The notes under the pieces are model-generated. The model ran no database searches, had not been told where the DNA came from, and saw only the letters and a program-made list of their open reading frames with translations. Positions 7,059-15,618 of a DNA stretch of 57,486 bases are shown piece after piece. How positions within the stretch are numbered: the first letter of the stretch is position 1; each line of letters opens with the position of its first letter. This DNA comes from Mycobacterium sp. E2733 (GTDB lineage Bacteria > Actinomycetota > Actinomycetes > Mycobacteriales > Mycobacteriaceae). A program made the translations under genes and the position numbers. The stretch is taken from the NCBI RefSeq assembly GCF_001667585.1, contig NZ_LZJZ01000100.1, forward strand, positions 1 through 57,486. The letters run 5' to 3'.

Positions 7059-8761
7059 TTGACGTCCACCTGAGAACTCCTTCTGGACGCGGGGGGCGTC
7101 ACCACGCCGGGCTCGCCCAGGCCGTTGAGCACCCGCTCGGTCAACCGCTCGAACTCGTCGCCCCACCCGGAGTTGTCGGTGCGCGCCAGCCCGCCCAGTT
7201 CGACGTTCACGGTACCGCCCGCCTCGCCACCAGCCACAGTGAGCCTGACCCACACCCGGCGCCGGCGCACCAGCAGCGATACCACCAGGCCGGCCATCAT
7301 CGTGATGGCGAAGACCAGCACCCAGGCCTGCCCCGGGTCGTGGGAGACCTGCAGGTTGACGAACGGCACGGCGCCGTCGAAGCGGACGACGGTGCCTGCC
7401 GCCGGTCCCGCTTCGATCCGCACTTCCTGTCCGGCGCGCAGGTTGACGCGCTTTTCCTTGGTCAGCCGGCCCTGCTGGATCAGCCGCGGGTCGAGTGTGA
7501 ACAGCGATTGCGGCCGCCCGGTGTCCAGGCCGGTGTCGCCGCGGTAGATGTCGACGGCCACCGCGGGGGCGTTCAGGGCCGGGAAGCGCGACGACAGGAG
7601 CGTGCCGTCGAGCTGCTCGGTCGGCGCCAGCAGGCCCTGGATCGCGATCTCGTGCTGGCGGCGCTCGGCGGCGCCCGGGTAGCTGCCGGCGGGCGGGTCG
7701 ACGCGCACCACCCCGGACGAGAGCAGCGTCTGCGGGTTGTCGGGGCGCCATTGCACGGTCGAGGTGCGGGTCTGCCCGTCCGGGAACGTCACCGTGAAGG
7801 TGGGCGCGTAGCCGTGGCCCTGCAGGTACACCCGGTCGCCGCCGACCCGCAGCGGGTGGTTGACCTCCAGCAGGTAGTGCCGCCAGCTGTTGGCCGCCAG
7901 ATCATGCCCGGCCTGGTAATCGATGTCGGCGGCGAACGAGGTGGCCTGCCCGGACGGCAGGTAGTGCGCCTGAAAGTCGTTGACGCGTATGCAGATGGGG
8001 TTGAGCGACGTGCCGTCCACGGTGTTGCCGGCGCGGAACGAATCGAACGCCGCCGGCGAGGCCGAGCAGAAGCCGGGGCCGGAGTCGGCGATGACGATGA
8101 CGTTGCCCTCGTAGCCGAACAGCTTGCCGACGGCCACCGCAACCAGCAGGCCCAGCAACGAAAAGTGGAAGGCGATGTTGCCGAACTCGCGCAGATAGCC
8201 CTTTTCGGCGGACACCTCGACGGCTTCGCCTTCATGCCGGATGGCGGTGCGCCAGCCGCGCAGCCGGCCGGTGATCTCGTTGGCCAAAGCGTTCAGCTCG
8301 TCGGCCTCGGCATCGACCCGGGCGCTGGCGTGCTTGGGCAGCCGGACCAGGTTGCGCGGGGCGGCCACCGGGGTGGCGCGCAGGCTGCGGGCGTGCTCGA
8401 TCATGCGCGGGGTCAGGCAACCGACCAGCGAGACGAACAGCAGGACGTAGACGGCGGTGAACCAGAAGCTGGAGAACACGTTGAACGCCTGCAGCCGGTC
8501 CAGCCACGGGCCGATGACCGGGTGGGCCTTGAGGTAGTCGTCGACCTTGCCGGCGTTGAGGCTGCGCTGGGGCAGCAGCGCCCCGGGGATCGCTCCCAGC
8601 GCGAGCAGGAAAAGCAGCACCAGCGCGGTGCCCATCGACGTCAGCGCGCGCCAGGTGTTGCGGGCCCGGGCGCCAAGTGCCGCGAGCAGACGCAAAATCG
8701 CACTCGGACGGGCCTTTTCGTGCGATTTTGCGTCTGCTCGCGGCTCTACGGGGGCGCTCAA
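7055..8761 (-). CDS. resB: Cytochrome c biogenesis protein ResB
   Basis: A system II cytochrome c maturation membrane protein of about 568 aa, partner of CcsA. Hydrophobic segments occur near the N-terminus (ALVLLFLLALGAIPGALLP), at YVLLFVSLVGCL, at HFSLLGLLVAVAVG and near the C-terminus (VLVFAITMMAGLVVSLLV). They flank a large extracytoplasmic domain, as is usual. The TTG at 8761 overlaps the ccdA stop (TTGA), matching the coupling seen along this operon. However, the first about 30 codons are made by a palindromic repeat (8679-8744) and have no family character. Alternative starts are TTG 8695 or ATG 8635 just before the first membrane helix. The M. tuberculosis protein is shorter by about 40 residues from memory. 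Confidence 0.85.
   Translation of the reverse strand: MSAPVEPRADAKSHEKARPSAILRLLAALGARARNTWRALTSMGTALVLLFLLALGAIPGALLPQRSLNAGKVDDYLKAHPVIGPWLDRLQAFNVFSSFWFTAVYVLLFVSLVGCLTPRMIEHARSLRATPVAAPRNLVRLPKHASARVDAEADELNALANEITGRLRGWRTAIRHEGEAVEVSAEKGYLREFGNIAFHFSLLGLLVAVAVGKLFGYEGNVIVIADSGPGFCSASPAAFDSFRAGNTVDGTSLNPICIRVNDFQAHYLPSGQATSFAADIDYQAGHDLAANSWRHYLLEVNHPLRVGGDRVYLQGHGYAPTFTVTFPDGQTRTSTVQWRPDNPQTLLSSGVVRVDPPAGSYPGAAERRQHEIAIQGLLAPTEQLDGTLLSSRFPALNAPAVAVDIYRGDTGLDTGRPQSLFTLDPRLIQQGRLTKEKRVNLRAGQEVRIEAGPAAGTVVRFDGAVPFVNLQVSHDPGQAWVLVFAITMMAGLVVSLLVRRRRVWVRLTVAGGEAGGTVNVELGGLARTDNSGWGDEFERLTERVLNGLGEPGVVTPPASRRSSQVDVK
8679..8744. repeat. Perfect 25-bp inverted repeat with 16-nt loop at the ccdA/resB junction
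   Basis: The arm at 8679-8703 begins GCCGCGAGCAGACG and ends AATCGCAC. It is repeated exactly as its reverse complement at 8720-8744, around a 16-nt spacer. It lies inside the annotated 5' end of resB, 14 bp beyond the ccdA stop. An RNA copy would form a very stable stem-loop. It resembles a dispersed mycobacterial palindromic element rather than coding sequence. I found no second copy in this window by eye. Confidence 0.9.
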
Positions 8762-9537
8762 ATCGGCAGCCTCACGTCGGACACGAAGGCGTCGCGCAGC
8801 CAGGAGATGAAGTCGTTCCACACGCCGCTGACCAGCAGCACGCCGACAGTGATGAGCAGCGCGCCGCCGAAGATCTGGATGGCCCGGGTGTGGCGCCGCA
8901 GCCAGCCCAACGCCCCGACCGCGCCGGCCGAGCCGAATGCCAGTAAGACGAACGGGATGCCCAGCCCCAGGCAGTACGCGATCACCAGCGTGATCCCGCG
9001 GGCCACGCTCGCGCCGTCGGTGGCCGAGGCCACGGTGATCACGCCGGCCAGCGTCGGCCCCAGGCACGGCGTCCAGCCCAGTGCGAACACGGCGCCCAGC
9101 AGCGGCGCCCCGGCGACCGTCGTCAGCTGCCGCGGGCTGAACCGGGCCTGGCGCTGCAGGGCCGGGATCAGGCCGACGAAGACCAGCCCCATGATGATCG
9201 TCAGCACGCCACCGGCCCGCTGCAGCAGCAGCTGGTTGGTGATCAGGGCGGTCGTCATGCCCAGAACCGCGACGGTGCCGAGCACGAACACCGTGGTGAA
9301 CCCGGCGACGAACAGCGCCGCCGAGCCCGCGACCCTCCACCGCGCCGACGGTGGCGCCTTGACCTGGCCCGGCAGCGGCTGCTCGTCGACACCGACGACG
9401 GCCGCCAGGTACGACAGGTAGCCGGGTACCAGCGGCACCACGCAGGGCGAGGCGAACGACACCAACCCCGCCAGCAGGCACGCGCCGAGGGCCACCAGGA
9501 GCGGTCCGGCGGCGGCGATCTGGGTGAACCCGGTCAC
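8758..9537 (-). CDS. ccdA: Cytochrome c biogenesis thiol transporter CcdA
   Basis: A 259-aa membrane protein with six predicted helices (DsbD-gamma/CcdA family). It passes reducing equivalents from cytoplasmic thioredoxin to extracytoplasmic thiol proteins that keep apocytochrome c cysteines reduced. The two redox cysteines lie in the family motifs FASPCVVPLVPGYLSY and GWTPCLGPTL. GTG 9537 overlaps the TGA of the thioredoxin-like gene, and its own TGA overlaps the resB TTG, so translation is coupled. Length equals Rv0527. Confidence 0.93.
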   Translation of the reverse strand: MTGFTQIAAAGPLLVALGACLLAGLVSFASPCVVPLVPGYLSYLAAVVGVDEQPLPGQVKAPPSARWRVAGSAALFVAGFTTVFVLGTVAVLGMTTALITNQLLLQRAGGVLTIIMGLVFVGLIPALQRQARFSPRQLTTVAGAPLLGAVFALGWTPCLGPTLAGVITVASATDGASVARGITLVIAYCLGLGIPFVLLAFGSAGAVGALGWLRRHTRAIQIFGGALLITVGVLLVSGVWNDFISWLRDAFVSDVRLPI

Positions 9538-10121
9538 TCTTGGGCCACCTTCTGCACCAGGGGCTGCAGGTCGGCCGCCAGCAGCTCGCGCAGGAATACC
9601 GCCGCGACCCGATGCTGACGGTCCAGGACGAGCGTGGACGGGATCACAGTCGTCGGGTACTTGCCGCCGAACGCGATCAGCGTGCGCATGGCCGGGTCGT
9701 AGATGGAGGGGAAGGTGACGTGGCGGTCGTTGACGAAATCCAGCGCCGCCTGCCGGTTGCTGTCGCGCACGTCGATGCCGAGAAACGACACCCCCTTGTC
9801 GCGGGTGGCGTCGTACACCTGCTGCAGTTGGCTCACCTCGGCCCGGCACGGACCACACCACTGCCCCCAGATGTTGATGACGACGACGCGGCCGGCGAAG
9901 ATCGGATCGTCCAGCGACAGTGGGTGCGCCGGGTCCGCCAGGTCCGGCCCGGACAGCGGGCCGGGGTGGCCGCGGCTGGACGGCGGGTTGTAGTAGATGT
10001 CGGTCTTCCCGCCGGGCGAGACGAATTCGAAGGTGCCGCCCTGAGCTACCGCGTCGCGACCGGACGAACAGCCGACGACCAGGGTCGTCAGTACGACCCC
10101 GGCCATCGCCAGTCGCCACAT
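9534..10121 (-). CDS. Thioredoxin-like lipoprotein for cytochrome c maturation (ResA/CcsX-like, Rv0526)
   Basis: A 195-aa exported thiol-disulfide protein. The N-terminus is a lipoprotein signal with lipobox LVVGC; the mature part is a TlpA/ResA-type thioredoxin fold with active site WCGPC in NIWGQWCGPCRAE, and a cis-Pro region KYPTTVIPS. It should reduce apocytochrome c haem-binding cysteines using electrons from CcdA, its immediate downstream neighbour. ATG 10121 lies 2 nt after the stop of the upstream phosphoglycerate-mutase-like gene and gives a compact signal peptide. Confidence 0.9.
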   Translation of the reverse strand: MWRLAMAGVVLTTLVVGCSSGRDAVAQGGTFEFVSPGGKTDIYYNPPSSRGHPGPLSGPDLADPAHPLSLDDPIFAGRVVVINIWGQWCGPCRAEVSQLQQVYDATRDKGVSFLGIDVRDSNRQAALDFVNDRHVTFPSIYDPAMRTLIAFGGKYPTTVIPSTLVLDRQHRVAAVFLRELLAADLQPLVQKVAQE

Positions 10122-10123
10122 GC

Positions 10124-10729
10124 TCAGCGCGCCGGCTCCTGGTACTCGACGTCGACCAGCCGGTCGCCCTCGTACACCAGCGTGGTGATCGAGCACAGCC
10201 CGCACTCGCGGCGCCGCGGGTCGTGCCACAGCCGCTGGCCGGTCAGGTGCAGCCGCAGCGTCCAGACCGGCAGCTGATGGCTGACGCACACCACCTCGCT
10301 GCCGGCCCCGCGGGCGCGGGCCTTGTCCACCGCGGTCGTCATCCGCGCCGCGATCTCGGCGTACGGCTCGCCCCATGAGGGGGTGAACGGATTGCGCAGG
10401 CGCCACCAGACCCGCGGGTCGCGCCAGGCGCCGTCGCCCGGGCCGACGCGGCGACCCTCGAAGAAGTTCGCCGATTCGATCAGGTCGTGGTCGGTGTCCA
10501 CGGCGACGTCGTGCTTGGCGGCGATGGCAGCGGCGGTTTCCTGCGCCCGCTGCAGCGGGGAGGCGATGACCGCGACGACGTCGCGGCCGGACAGCGCATC
10601 GGCGACCGTGGCCGCCTGCTCACGGCCCCGGTCGGACAGGTGGAATCCGGGCAGCCGGCCGTAGAGGACGCCGCTGGGGTTGTACACCTCGCCGTGGCGC
10701 ACGACGTGCACCCGGGTTTGCTCGGCCAT
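10124..10729 (-). CDS. Histidine phosphatase (phosphoglycerate mutase) family protein
   Basis: A 201-aa branch of the histidine phosphatase superfamily. The catalytic RHGE is near the N-terminus (VVRHGEVYNP), with the second-site arginine in ASPLQRAQET and the second histidine in VCVSHQLPVW. The substrate is unknown; small-molecule phosphates are typical. It overlaps hemL by ATGA and is followed 2 nt later by the thioredoxin-like gene, so it is embedded in the haem/cytochrome operon, as Rv0525 is in M. tuberculosis. Confidence 0.85.
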   Translation of the reverse strand: MAEQTRVHVVRHGEVYNPSGVLYGRLPGFHLSDRGREQAATVADALSGRDVVAVIASPLQRAQETAAAIAAKHDVAVDTDHDLIESANFFEGRRVGPGDGAWRDPRVWWRLRNPFTPSWGEPYAEIAARMTTAVDKARARGAGSEVVCVSHQLPVWTLRLHLTGQRLWHDPRRRECGLCSITTLVYEGDRLVDVEYQEPAR

Positions 10730-12060
10730 CAGGGCTTGTCCTCCTGGGCGGCCGCGCGGGCCGCGTCGGGCAGGGCTTCGGCGATCCGGTCGAACGCCGC
10801 GTCGTCCAGCGCCGCCGAGACGAACCAGGCCTCGAACGCGCTGCACGGCGGGTAGACGCCCGCGTCCAGCAGGGCGTGAAAGAACGGCGGATAGCGCCAC
10901 GTCTGGCTGGCCCGCGCGGACGCGAAGTCGGTCACCGGGGCGTCGCCGAAGAACACGCTGAGCATGTTGCCGGCCCGCGAAAGCTGGTGCGGCACAGCGG
11001 CGTTCGTCAACGCCTCGGAGAGCAGGCCCGCCAGCCGGTCGGCGTTGGCGTCCAGCGCGGCGTAGACCGCGGCGTCGGCGGCCCGCAGGGTCGCCAACCC
11101 CGCGGCCACCGCGACCGGATTGCCGGACAACGTGCCGGCCTGATACACCGGCCCCAGCGGCGCCAGCCGCTCCATCACCTCGGCGCGCCCGCCGAACGCG
11201 GCCGCTGGCAAGCCACCGCTCATCACCTTGCCGAACGTGAACAGGTCGGCCGCGACGGGATCGATTCCGTACCAACCACTTCGGCTGACCCGGAACCCGG
11301 TCATCACCTCGTCGACGATCAGCAGCGCGCCGTGCTCGGCGGTGATCGTGCGCAGCCCGGCGTTGTATCCGGCCGCGGGTGGGACCACGCCCATGTTGCC
11401 CGGGCTGGCTTCGGTGATCACCGCGGCGATCTGGTCGCCGAACTCGGCGAAGGCTCCGCGTACGGCGTCGATGTCGTTGTACGGCAACACGATCGTGTCG
11501 GCCGCCGCCGCCCCGGTGACACCCGGCGAGGACGGCAGGCCCAGCGTCGCCACCCCGGAGCCGGCGTCGGCGAGCAGCGCGTCCACGTGGCCGTGGTAGC
11601 AGCCGGAGAATTTGACGATCTTGGGCCTGCCGGTGAACCCGCGGGCCAGCCGGATCGCACTCATCGTGGCCTCGGTGCCGGAGTTGACCAGCCGGATCCG
11701 TTCGACCGGCGCCACCCGTCCGATGATCTCGCCGGCCAGCCGGCTCTCCGCCGGGGTGGGTGCGCCGAACGACAGGCCGGACGCGGCGGCCGTGGTGACG
11801 GCTTCGACGACGGCGGGGTGCGCGTGCCCGAGGATCATCGGGCCCCACGAACAGACCAGGTCGACGTAGCGATTGCCGTCGGCGTCGGTGAGCCAGCACC
11901 CGCGCGCCTCGGTGATGAAGCGCGGGGTCCCGCCCACCGCGGTGAACGCGCGCACCGGCGAGTTCACCCCGCCGGGGATGACGGCGCAGGCATCGGCGAA
12001 CAGCCGGGCCGACACCGCCGTCGTCCCGGCGTGCGCGGTCGCCTGGTCACTGCTTCCCAT
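10729..12060 (-). CDS. hemL: Glutamate-1-semialdehyde 2,1-aminomutase HemL
   Basis: A 443-aa PLP-dependent class III aminotransferase that converts glutamate-1-semialdehyde to 5-aminolevulinate in the C5 haem pathway, after HemA. The PLP lysine is in FGKVMSGG; LIVDEVMTGFR supplies the cofactor Asp, and NSGTEA and the GVNSPVR substrate region are conserved. The start is ATG 12060 (MGSSDQA). It begins a coupled chain hemL - phosphatase - thioredoxin - ccdA - resB - ccsA, tying haem supply to cytochrome c assembly. Confidence 0.94.
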   Translation of the reverse strand: MGSSDQATAHAGTTAVSARLFADACAVIPGGVNSPVRAFTAVGGTPRFITEARGCWLTDADGNRYVDLVCSWGPMILGHAHPAVVEAVTTAAASGLSFGAPTPAESRLAGEIIGRVAPVERIRLVNSGTEATMSAIRLARGFTGRPKIVKFSGCYHGHVDALLADAGSGVATLGLPSSPGVTGAAAADTIVLPYNDIDAVRGAFAEFGDQIAAVITEASPGNMGVVPPAAGYNAGLRTITAEHGALLIVDEVMTGFRVSRSGWYGIDPVAADLFTFGKVMSGGLPAAAFGGRAEVMERLAPLGPVYQAGTLSGNPVAVAAGLATLRAADAAVYAALDANADRLAGLLSEALTNAAVPHQLSRAGNMLSVFFGDAPVTDFASARASQTWRYPPFFHALLDAGVYPPCSAFEAWFVSAALDDAAFDRIAEALPDAARAAAQEDKP

Positions 12061-12111
12061 GACAACCAGTGTCCCAGCCTCCGCGGCCGGTTCAACTACA
12101 GGGTGTAGCAG

Positions 12112-12456
12112 TCAGGCCTCTTCGTGGTGCTCGGCTTCCTGCGCGGCCTGAAAATTGCGGAGGGCGGCCTCGCGTTCTCTTTCCGCCGCGCGCCGATGCT
12201 CTTCGACGTCCCCGAGGCCCTCGGCGACCGCCAACTCGTGAATTTCGGCGGCCCGCTCGTGCGCGACGGCCGCTTCATAGTGACGATCTTGATCGCGGCG
12301 GTGCGCCTCCACGTCCCGCACGTGGGCATGCTTGGCGCGATCGGTCGCGCGCTCGACGTCCTCGGGGGTGATGGGCTTGCGCGCGGCGAGGTCCCGACCC
12401 CTGCGCAGCAGTTCCTCGGCGCGCTGGGCCGCTTCGTCACCTGGCGACTCGCCCAT
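12112..12456 (-). CDS. Small charged helical protein of unknown function
   Basis: A 114-aa protein from ATG 12456 (MGESPGDEA). It is almost entirely Ala, Glu, Arg and His and strongly predicted to be alpha-helical/coiled coil (ERATDRAKHAHV, RRAAEREREAAL), ending in a His/Glu-rich tail. There is no signal peptide and no known domain. It lies 51 bp upstream of hemL on the same strand and could be co-transcribed; it diverges from the DUF385 gene. Composition could in principle bias toward a false gene, but third-position GC is consistent across the frame. Confidence 0.6.
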   Translation of the reverse strand: MGESPGDEAAQRAEELLRRGRDLAARKPITPEDVERATDRAKHAHVRDVEAHRRDQDRHYEAAVAHERAAEIHELAVAEGLGDVEEHRRAAEREREAALRNFQAAQEAEHHEEA

Positions 12457-12496
12457 GTCAAGACAGTAGACCCGTTGGTACGGAGAAGTTGGGTTG

Positions 12497-12922
12497 ATGC
12501 CAGGGGGCGGCGGCGAGTTGGATAGCGGTGTGCAGATGCCGCAGGGGCTCGCCCGGTTCAACCGTCACGTCACCAATCCGATTCAGCGGCTGTGGGCCGG
12601 CTGGCTGCCACCGTTCGCCATCGTCGAACACGTCGGCCGCCGCTCGGGCAAGCCGTACCGCACTCCGGTAAATGTGTTCAGCGCAGATGTCGACGGCAAG
12701 CCCGGGGTGGCGATCCTGCTGACCTACGGCCCGAACCGGGACTGGCTGAAAAACCTGACCGCCGCGGGAGGCGGGCGGATGCGCCGCAACGGCAAGAGCT
12801 TCGGCATCGCCGATCCGCGGGTGGTCACCAAGGCCGAGGCTGCCCAGCACGTGACACGGGGCAGGGCGGTGTTCGCCCGGCTGCCGTTCGAGCAGGCGGT
12901 GCTGCTGACGAAAACCGGCTGA
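12497..12922 (+). CDS. DUF385 / deazaflavin-dependent nitroreductase-family protein (Rv0523c-like)
   Basis: A 141-aa single-domain protein of the split beta-barrel F420-binding family (Ddn-related, DUF385). The hallmark HVGRRSGKPYRTPV strand-turn is present near residues 43-56, with LLTYGPNRDWLKNL further on. Such proteins bind deazaflavin F420 and reduce various substrates; the substrate here is unknown. ATG 12497 is chosen because GGAGAAG (12482-12488) lies 8 nt upstream; GTG 12530 is an alternative. It faces gabP convergently. Confidence 0.8.
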   Translation: MPGGGGELDSGVQMPQGLARFNRHVTNPIQRLWAGWLPPFAIVEHVGRRSGKPYRTPVNVFSADVDGKPGVAILLTYGPNRDWLKNLTAAGGGRMRRNGKSFGIADPRVVTKAEAAQHVTRGRAVFARLPFEQAVLLTKTG

Positions 12923-12988
12923 GCCGACGGGGCGCCCCGCGTCACGCCCGTCGCGTCGATAGCGGGCGATAACGCTGATGCGCAAGTC

Positions 12989-14347
12989 TCAATCCACGGC
13001 GCGTACACCGACCCGGCCGCGGGCTCGGGCGGCGAAGTACAACCCGACCACCACCGCCCACGAAAGCAGGCTGAGCCACAGCTGGCTGCGCGCCGAGCGG
13101 TCGAACGCCATCTGCACCAGCACGGCGGTGATCCCGGCGAGGGTGAGGATGGACAACCCCGGGAAGAACCACATCTTCACCCGCAGCTTTTCCGCGGGGG
13201 TGCGGCGGCGCAGGACGATCTGCGACAGCGCGATCAGCCAGTAGACGAACAAGATGATGGCGCCCGACGAGTTGAGCAGGAAGAGGAACACGGTGTTGGG
13301 CGCGACGCGCGCCATGACGACGCAGCCGAAACCCACCGCCGAGGAACACAGGATGGCGATGTGCGGAACGCCACGTCCGCTCAGCCTGATCAACCGAATC
13401 GGCGCCTCGCCCCGGTCGGCGAGCACGAACAGCATGCGCGACGCGGTGTACAGCCCGGAGTTCAGGCACGACAGCACCGCGGTGAGCACCACGGCGTTCA
13501 TCACCTGGTCGGCGCCGCGCAGCCCCAGGTGCTTCAGCGCGGCCACATACGGCGAGGCGCCGAGTTCCACTGAGTCCCAAGGCAATATGACCACCAGCAG
13601 GAAGACCGAACCGACGAAGAAGACACCGATCCGCGCGACCACCGATCTCGTCGCCTTCTGGACCGCGAGTTCGGGGTCCCGGCTTTCGGCGGCGGCCACG
13701 GTGACAATCTCGGCGCCGACCATCGAGAAGATCACCACCACTATCGCGGCGAAGACGGCCCCAACGCCCTTGGGAAAGAACCCACCGTGCGAGGTGAGGT
13801 TCGCCAGTCCCCCGGCATGGCCCGGCGCCAAACCCAGGATGAAGACCGTGCCCACCACGAGAAAGATCACGATGGTCGCGACTTTGATTCCGGCGAACCA
13901 GAATTCGAATTCGCCGAACGACGAGACCGAGAACAGGTTGGTCAGCGTCATCAAGACCATCAGGCACAGCGACAGCAGCCACAGCGGCGCGTGGAACCAG
14001 TAGTTGAGGACCTTCCCGCCCGCGACCGCCTCGAAGCCGACCACGATCACCCAGAAGTACCAGTACAGCCACGCGACCGAAAACCCCGCCCAGCCGCCCA
14101 GGGCCTTGGCCGCGTAATCGGCGAACGATCCGGTCGACGGGTCCGCGGCCGCCATTTCACCCAGCATGCGCATGACGAGGACGATCAGCAGCCCGCACAG
14201 CGCGTACGTCAGGAACGCCGCCGGGCCGGTGTCTTTGATCACCACGCCGGAGCCGACGAACAAACCGGCCCCGATGACGCCGCCGAGCGCGATCATGCTG
14301 AGCTGGCGCTGCGACAGCCCTTGGCGCAGTTGAGGAGTGCTAGCCAT
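12989..14347 (-). CDS. gabP: Amino acid permease, GabP-like (APC superfamily)
   Basis: A 452-aa transporter with about 12 transmembrane helices. The amino acid transporter signature begins near residue 15 (IALGGVIGAGLFVGSG), followed by the GEMAAADPSTGSFADYA region typical of the AAT family (GabP, LysP, CycA). It probably imports gamma-aminobutyrate or another amino acid by proton symport; exact specificity cannot be read. ATG 14347 (MASTPQLRQGL) is chosen, 20 bp after the methyltransferase stop, suggesting a two-gene unit. Matches Rv0522. Confidence 0.85.
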   Translation of the reverse strand: MASTPQLRQGLSQRQLSMIALGGVIGAGLFVGSGVVIKDTGPAAFLTYALCGLLIVLVMRMLGEMAAADPSTGSFADYAAKALGGWAGFSVAWLYWYFWVIVVGFEAVAGGKVLNYWFHAPLWLLSLCLMVLMTLTNLFSVSSFGEFEFWFAGIKVATIVIFLVVGTVFILGLAPGHAGGLANLTSHGGFFPKGVGAVFAAIVVVIFSMVGAEIVTVAAAESRDPELAVQKATRSVVARIGVFFVGSVFLLVVILPWDSVELGASPYVAALKHLGLRGADQVMNAVVLTAVLSCLNSGLYTASRMLFVLADRGEAPIRLIRLSGRGVPHIAILCSSAVGFGCVVMARVAPNTVFLFLLNSSGAIILFVYWLIALSQIVLRRRTPAEKLRVKMWFFPGLSILTLAGITAVLVQMAFDRSARSQLWLSLLSWAVVVGLYFAARARGRVGVRAVD

Positions 14348-14367
14348 GCCGGCCTTGCCGCCGGTGT

Positions 14368-15108
14368 TCAGTCCAGGCGGGTGGCGACCACGGACCAAAC
14401 CGGGAGGTGCACCCGGTGGTCTTCCAGCAGCGGGTCGATGACGCCGAGCCGGTGCACCAACGGCCGCATCCGCTGCAGAATCTCGCCCTGCTGCTCGGAC
14501 GCGAACGTCTTCATGGCGTCGAATGTCTCCTTCAGAAAGCGGGCCTGGTAGGTCGTGCCGCCCAGGTAGTCGATGCGCCACCCGTTGGCACCGAAGACCC
14601 GCTCGAAATTGTCGGCGGGTATGGCCGTCCACTGCAGGCCGTTGACGTTGTGGGGGCTGAACTCGAACATGTACAGGCGCGCCCCCGGCTTGGTGGCCCG
14701 GTGCAGCGCCTGCGCGTACCGCGTCTGGATGACCCCGTCGTTGAGGAAGACGTGATAGAAGGCGCTGTCGACCACCGTGTCGAACCGGCCCTCGAACCCC
14801 TCCAGCTTGGTGGCGTCGGCCACCTGGAAATCGACCTGGACTCCGGCCCGCTCTGCATTGCGCTTGGCGCGCTCGATGGCCGACGGCGATTCGTCGATCC
14901 CTGTCGCCGAATACCCTTGTGCCGCAAAGTGAATGGCGTGATAACCGGGGCCCGTCCCCGGATCGAGCACCTCGCCGCGGATTCCCCCGTACGCCACCAA
15001 CTGCTGCACCGCCGGCTGCGGACCGCCGATGTCCCAGGGGACCCGCCCGTCGAATGGTGCCGCTTCGTCGTACAGCCGCTCGAAACCGGCGACGTTCGCG
15101 TCAGTCAT
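14368..15108 (-). CDS. SAM-dependent class I methyltransferase
   Basis: A 246-aa Rossmann-fold methyltransferase. Motif I is VLDPGTGPGYHAIHFA (a DxGxGxG variant with Pro), then GIDESPSAIERAK for ribose binding and FDTVVDSAFYHVF as motif IV. The acceptor substrate is unknown. ATG 15108 (MTDANVAGFE) starts just after the AAGGCAATG context. At this locus M. tuberculosis carries two fragments, Rv0520 and Rv0521, annotated as pieces of a methyltransferase, so this copy appears to be the intact form. Confidence 0.85.
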   Translation of the reverse strand: MTDANVAGFERLYDEAAPFDGRVPWDIGGPQPAVQQLVAYGGIRGEVLDPGTGPGYHAIHFAAQGYSATGIDESPSAIERAKRNAERAGVQVDFQVADATKLEGFEGRFDTVVDSAFYHVFLNDGVIQTRYAQALHRATKPGARLYMFEFSPHNVNGLQWTAIPADNFERVFGANGWRIDYLGGTTYQARFLKETFDAMKTFASEQQGEILQRMRPLVHRLGVIDPLLEDHRVHLPVWSVVATRLD

Positions 15109-15280
15109 TGCCTTCTCGCTTCCTCGCGGCTCCCCGACGGGAACGACAATAGTGCGAAGGTAGCTCAGAGATGCAGGTCCTGGTCGCGGATCAGTGCCGT
15201 GGCGACCACGCTGATGACGGCCGTCGCAACCAAGTACCCGCACGCCAGGCATGGCGCGCCGCCGAGGGCCGCGATGAGCG

Positions 15281-15393
15281 TCGCTGCTCGTGCGGTTCGC
15301 CGCCGGTGACGACGTTGAGCAGCAGCCGGCCGCCCGAATGCCGCTGGACCCGGCCATCTGGGCGGCCAGGGTGGGGCTCAGCCAGGATGTATT
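15281..15393 (-). pseudogene. Remnant of an SsuD-like (alkanesulfonate) monooxygenase
   Basis: On the minus strand, 15352-15393 encodes SWLSPTLAAQMA. In a different frame, 15281-15346 encodes QRHSGGRLLLNVVTGGEPHEQ. Together they reproduce the SsuD/luciferase-family core (SPTLAA-M...GGRLL-NVVTGG) with a frameshift and about four residues missing between. Nothing recognisable extends on either side. The rest of the 510-bp gap between the methyltransferase and the esterase shows no convincing gene. This looks like the residue of a deleted or decayed gene. Confidence 0.7.
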
Positions 15394-15519
15394 ACCTTGT
15401 GGCACAAGGGGATAGGTTCGGTCTTGCCGCGCAGGGCCGCGCCGGCAGGCGTCGCAATAAAGGCCGCAGCACTGCGCCGCAAGTCGCCCGCCAGACCCGC
15501 CATTTGGGACACCACAGGT

Positions 15520-15542
15520 AACCGGTTGGAGACCGATCGGTC
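15520..15542. promoter_or_regulatory. Adjacent short palindromes upstream of the esterase gene
   Basis: AACCGGTT (15520-15527) is followed by the perfect 12-bp palindrome GACCGATCGGTC (15531-15542), about 77 bp before the esterase start. Dyad sequences of this kind are typical operators for TetR-like dimers. No such regulator is encoded next door, so the assignment is tentative. Confidence 0.35.
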
Positions 15543-15618
15543 ACGCGAGATCACACAATGCTTCCATTTCGGCGTGGCTCGGGCGGGAATGCCGGGTCAG
15601 CGCGGCATTATTGCGATC

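Noticed and set aside
7340..9421. 693-codon plus-strand frame opposite resB and ccdA
   Set aside because: Composition is Gly/Arg/Gln/His-rich with no domain, as expected for antisense of GC-rich genes. The minus-strand genes are certain.
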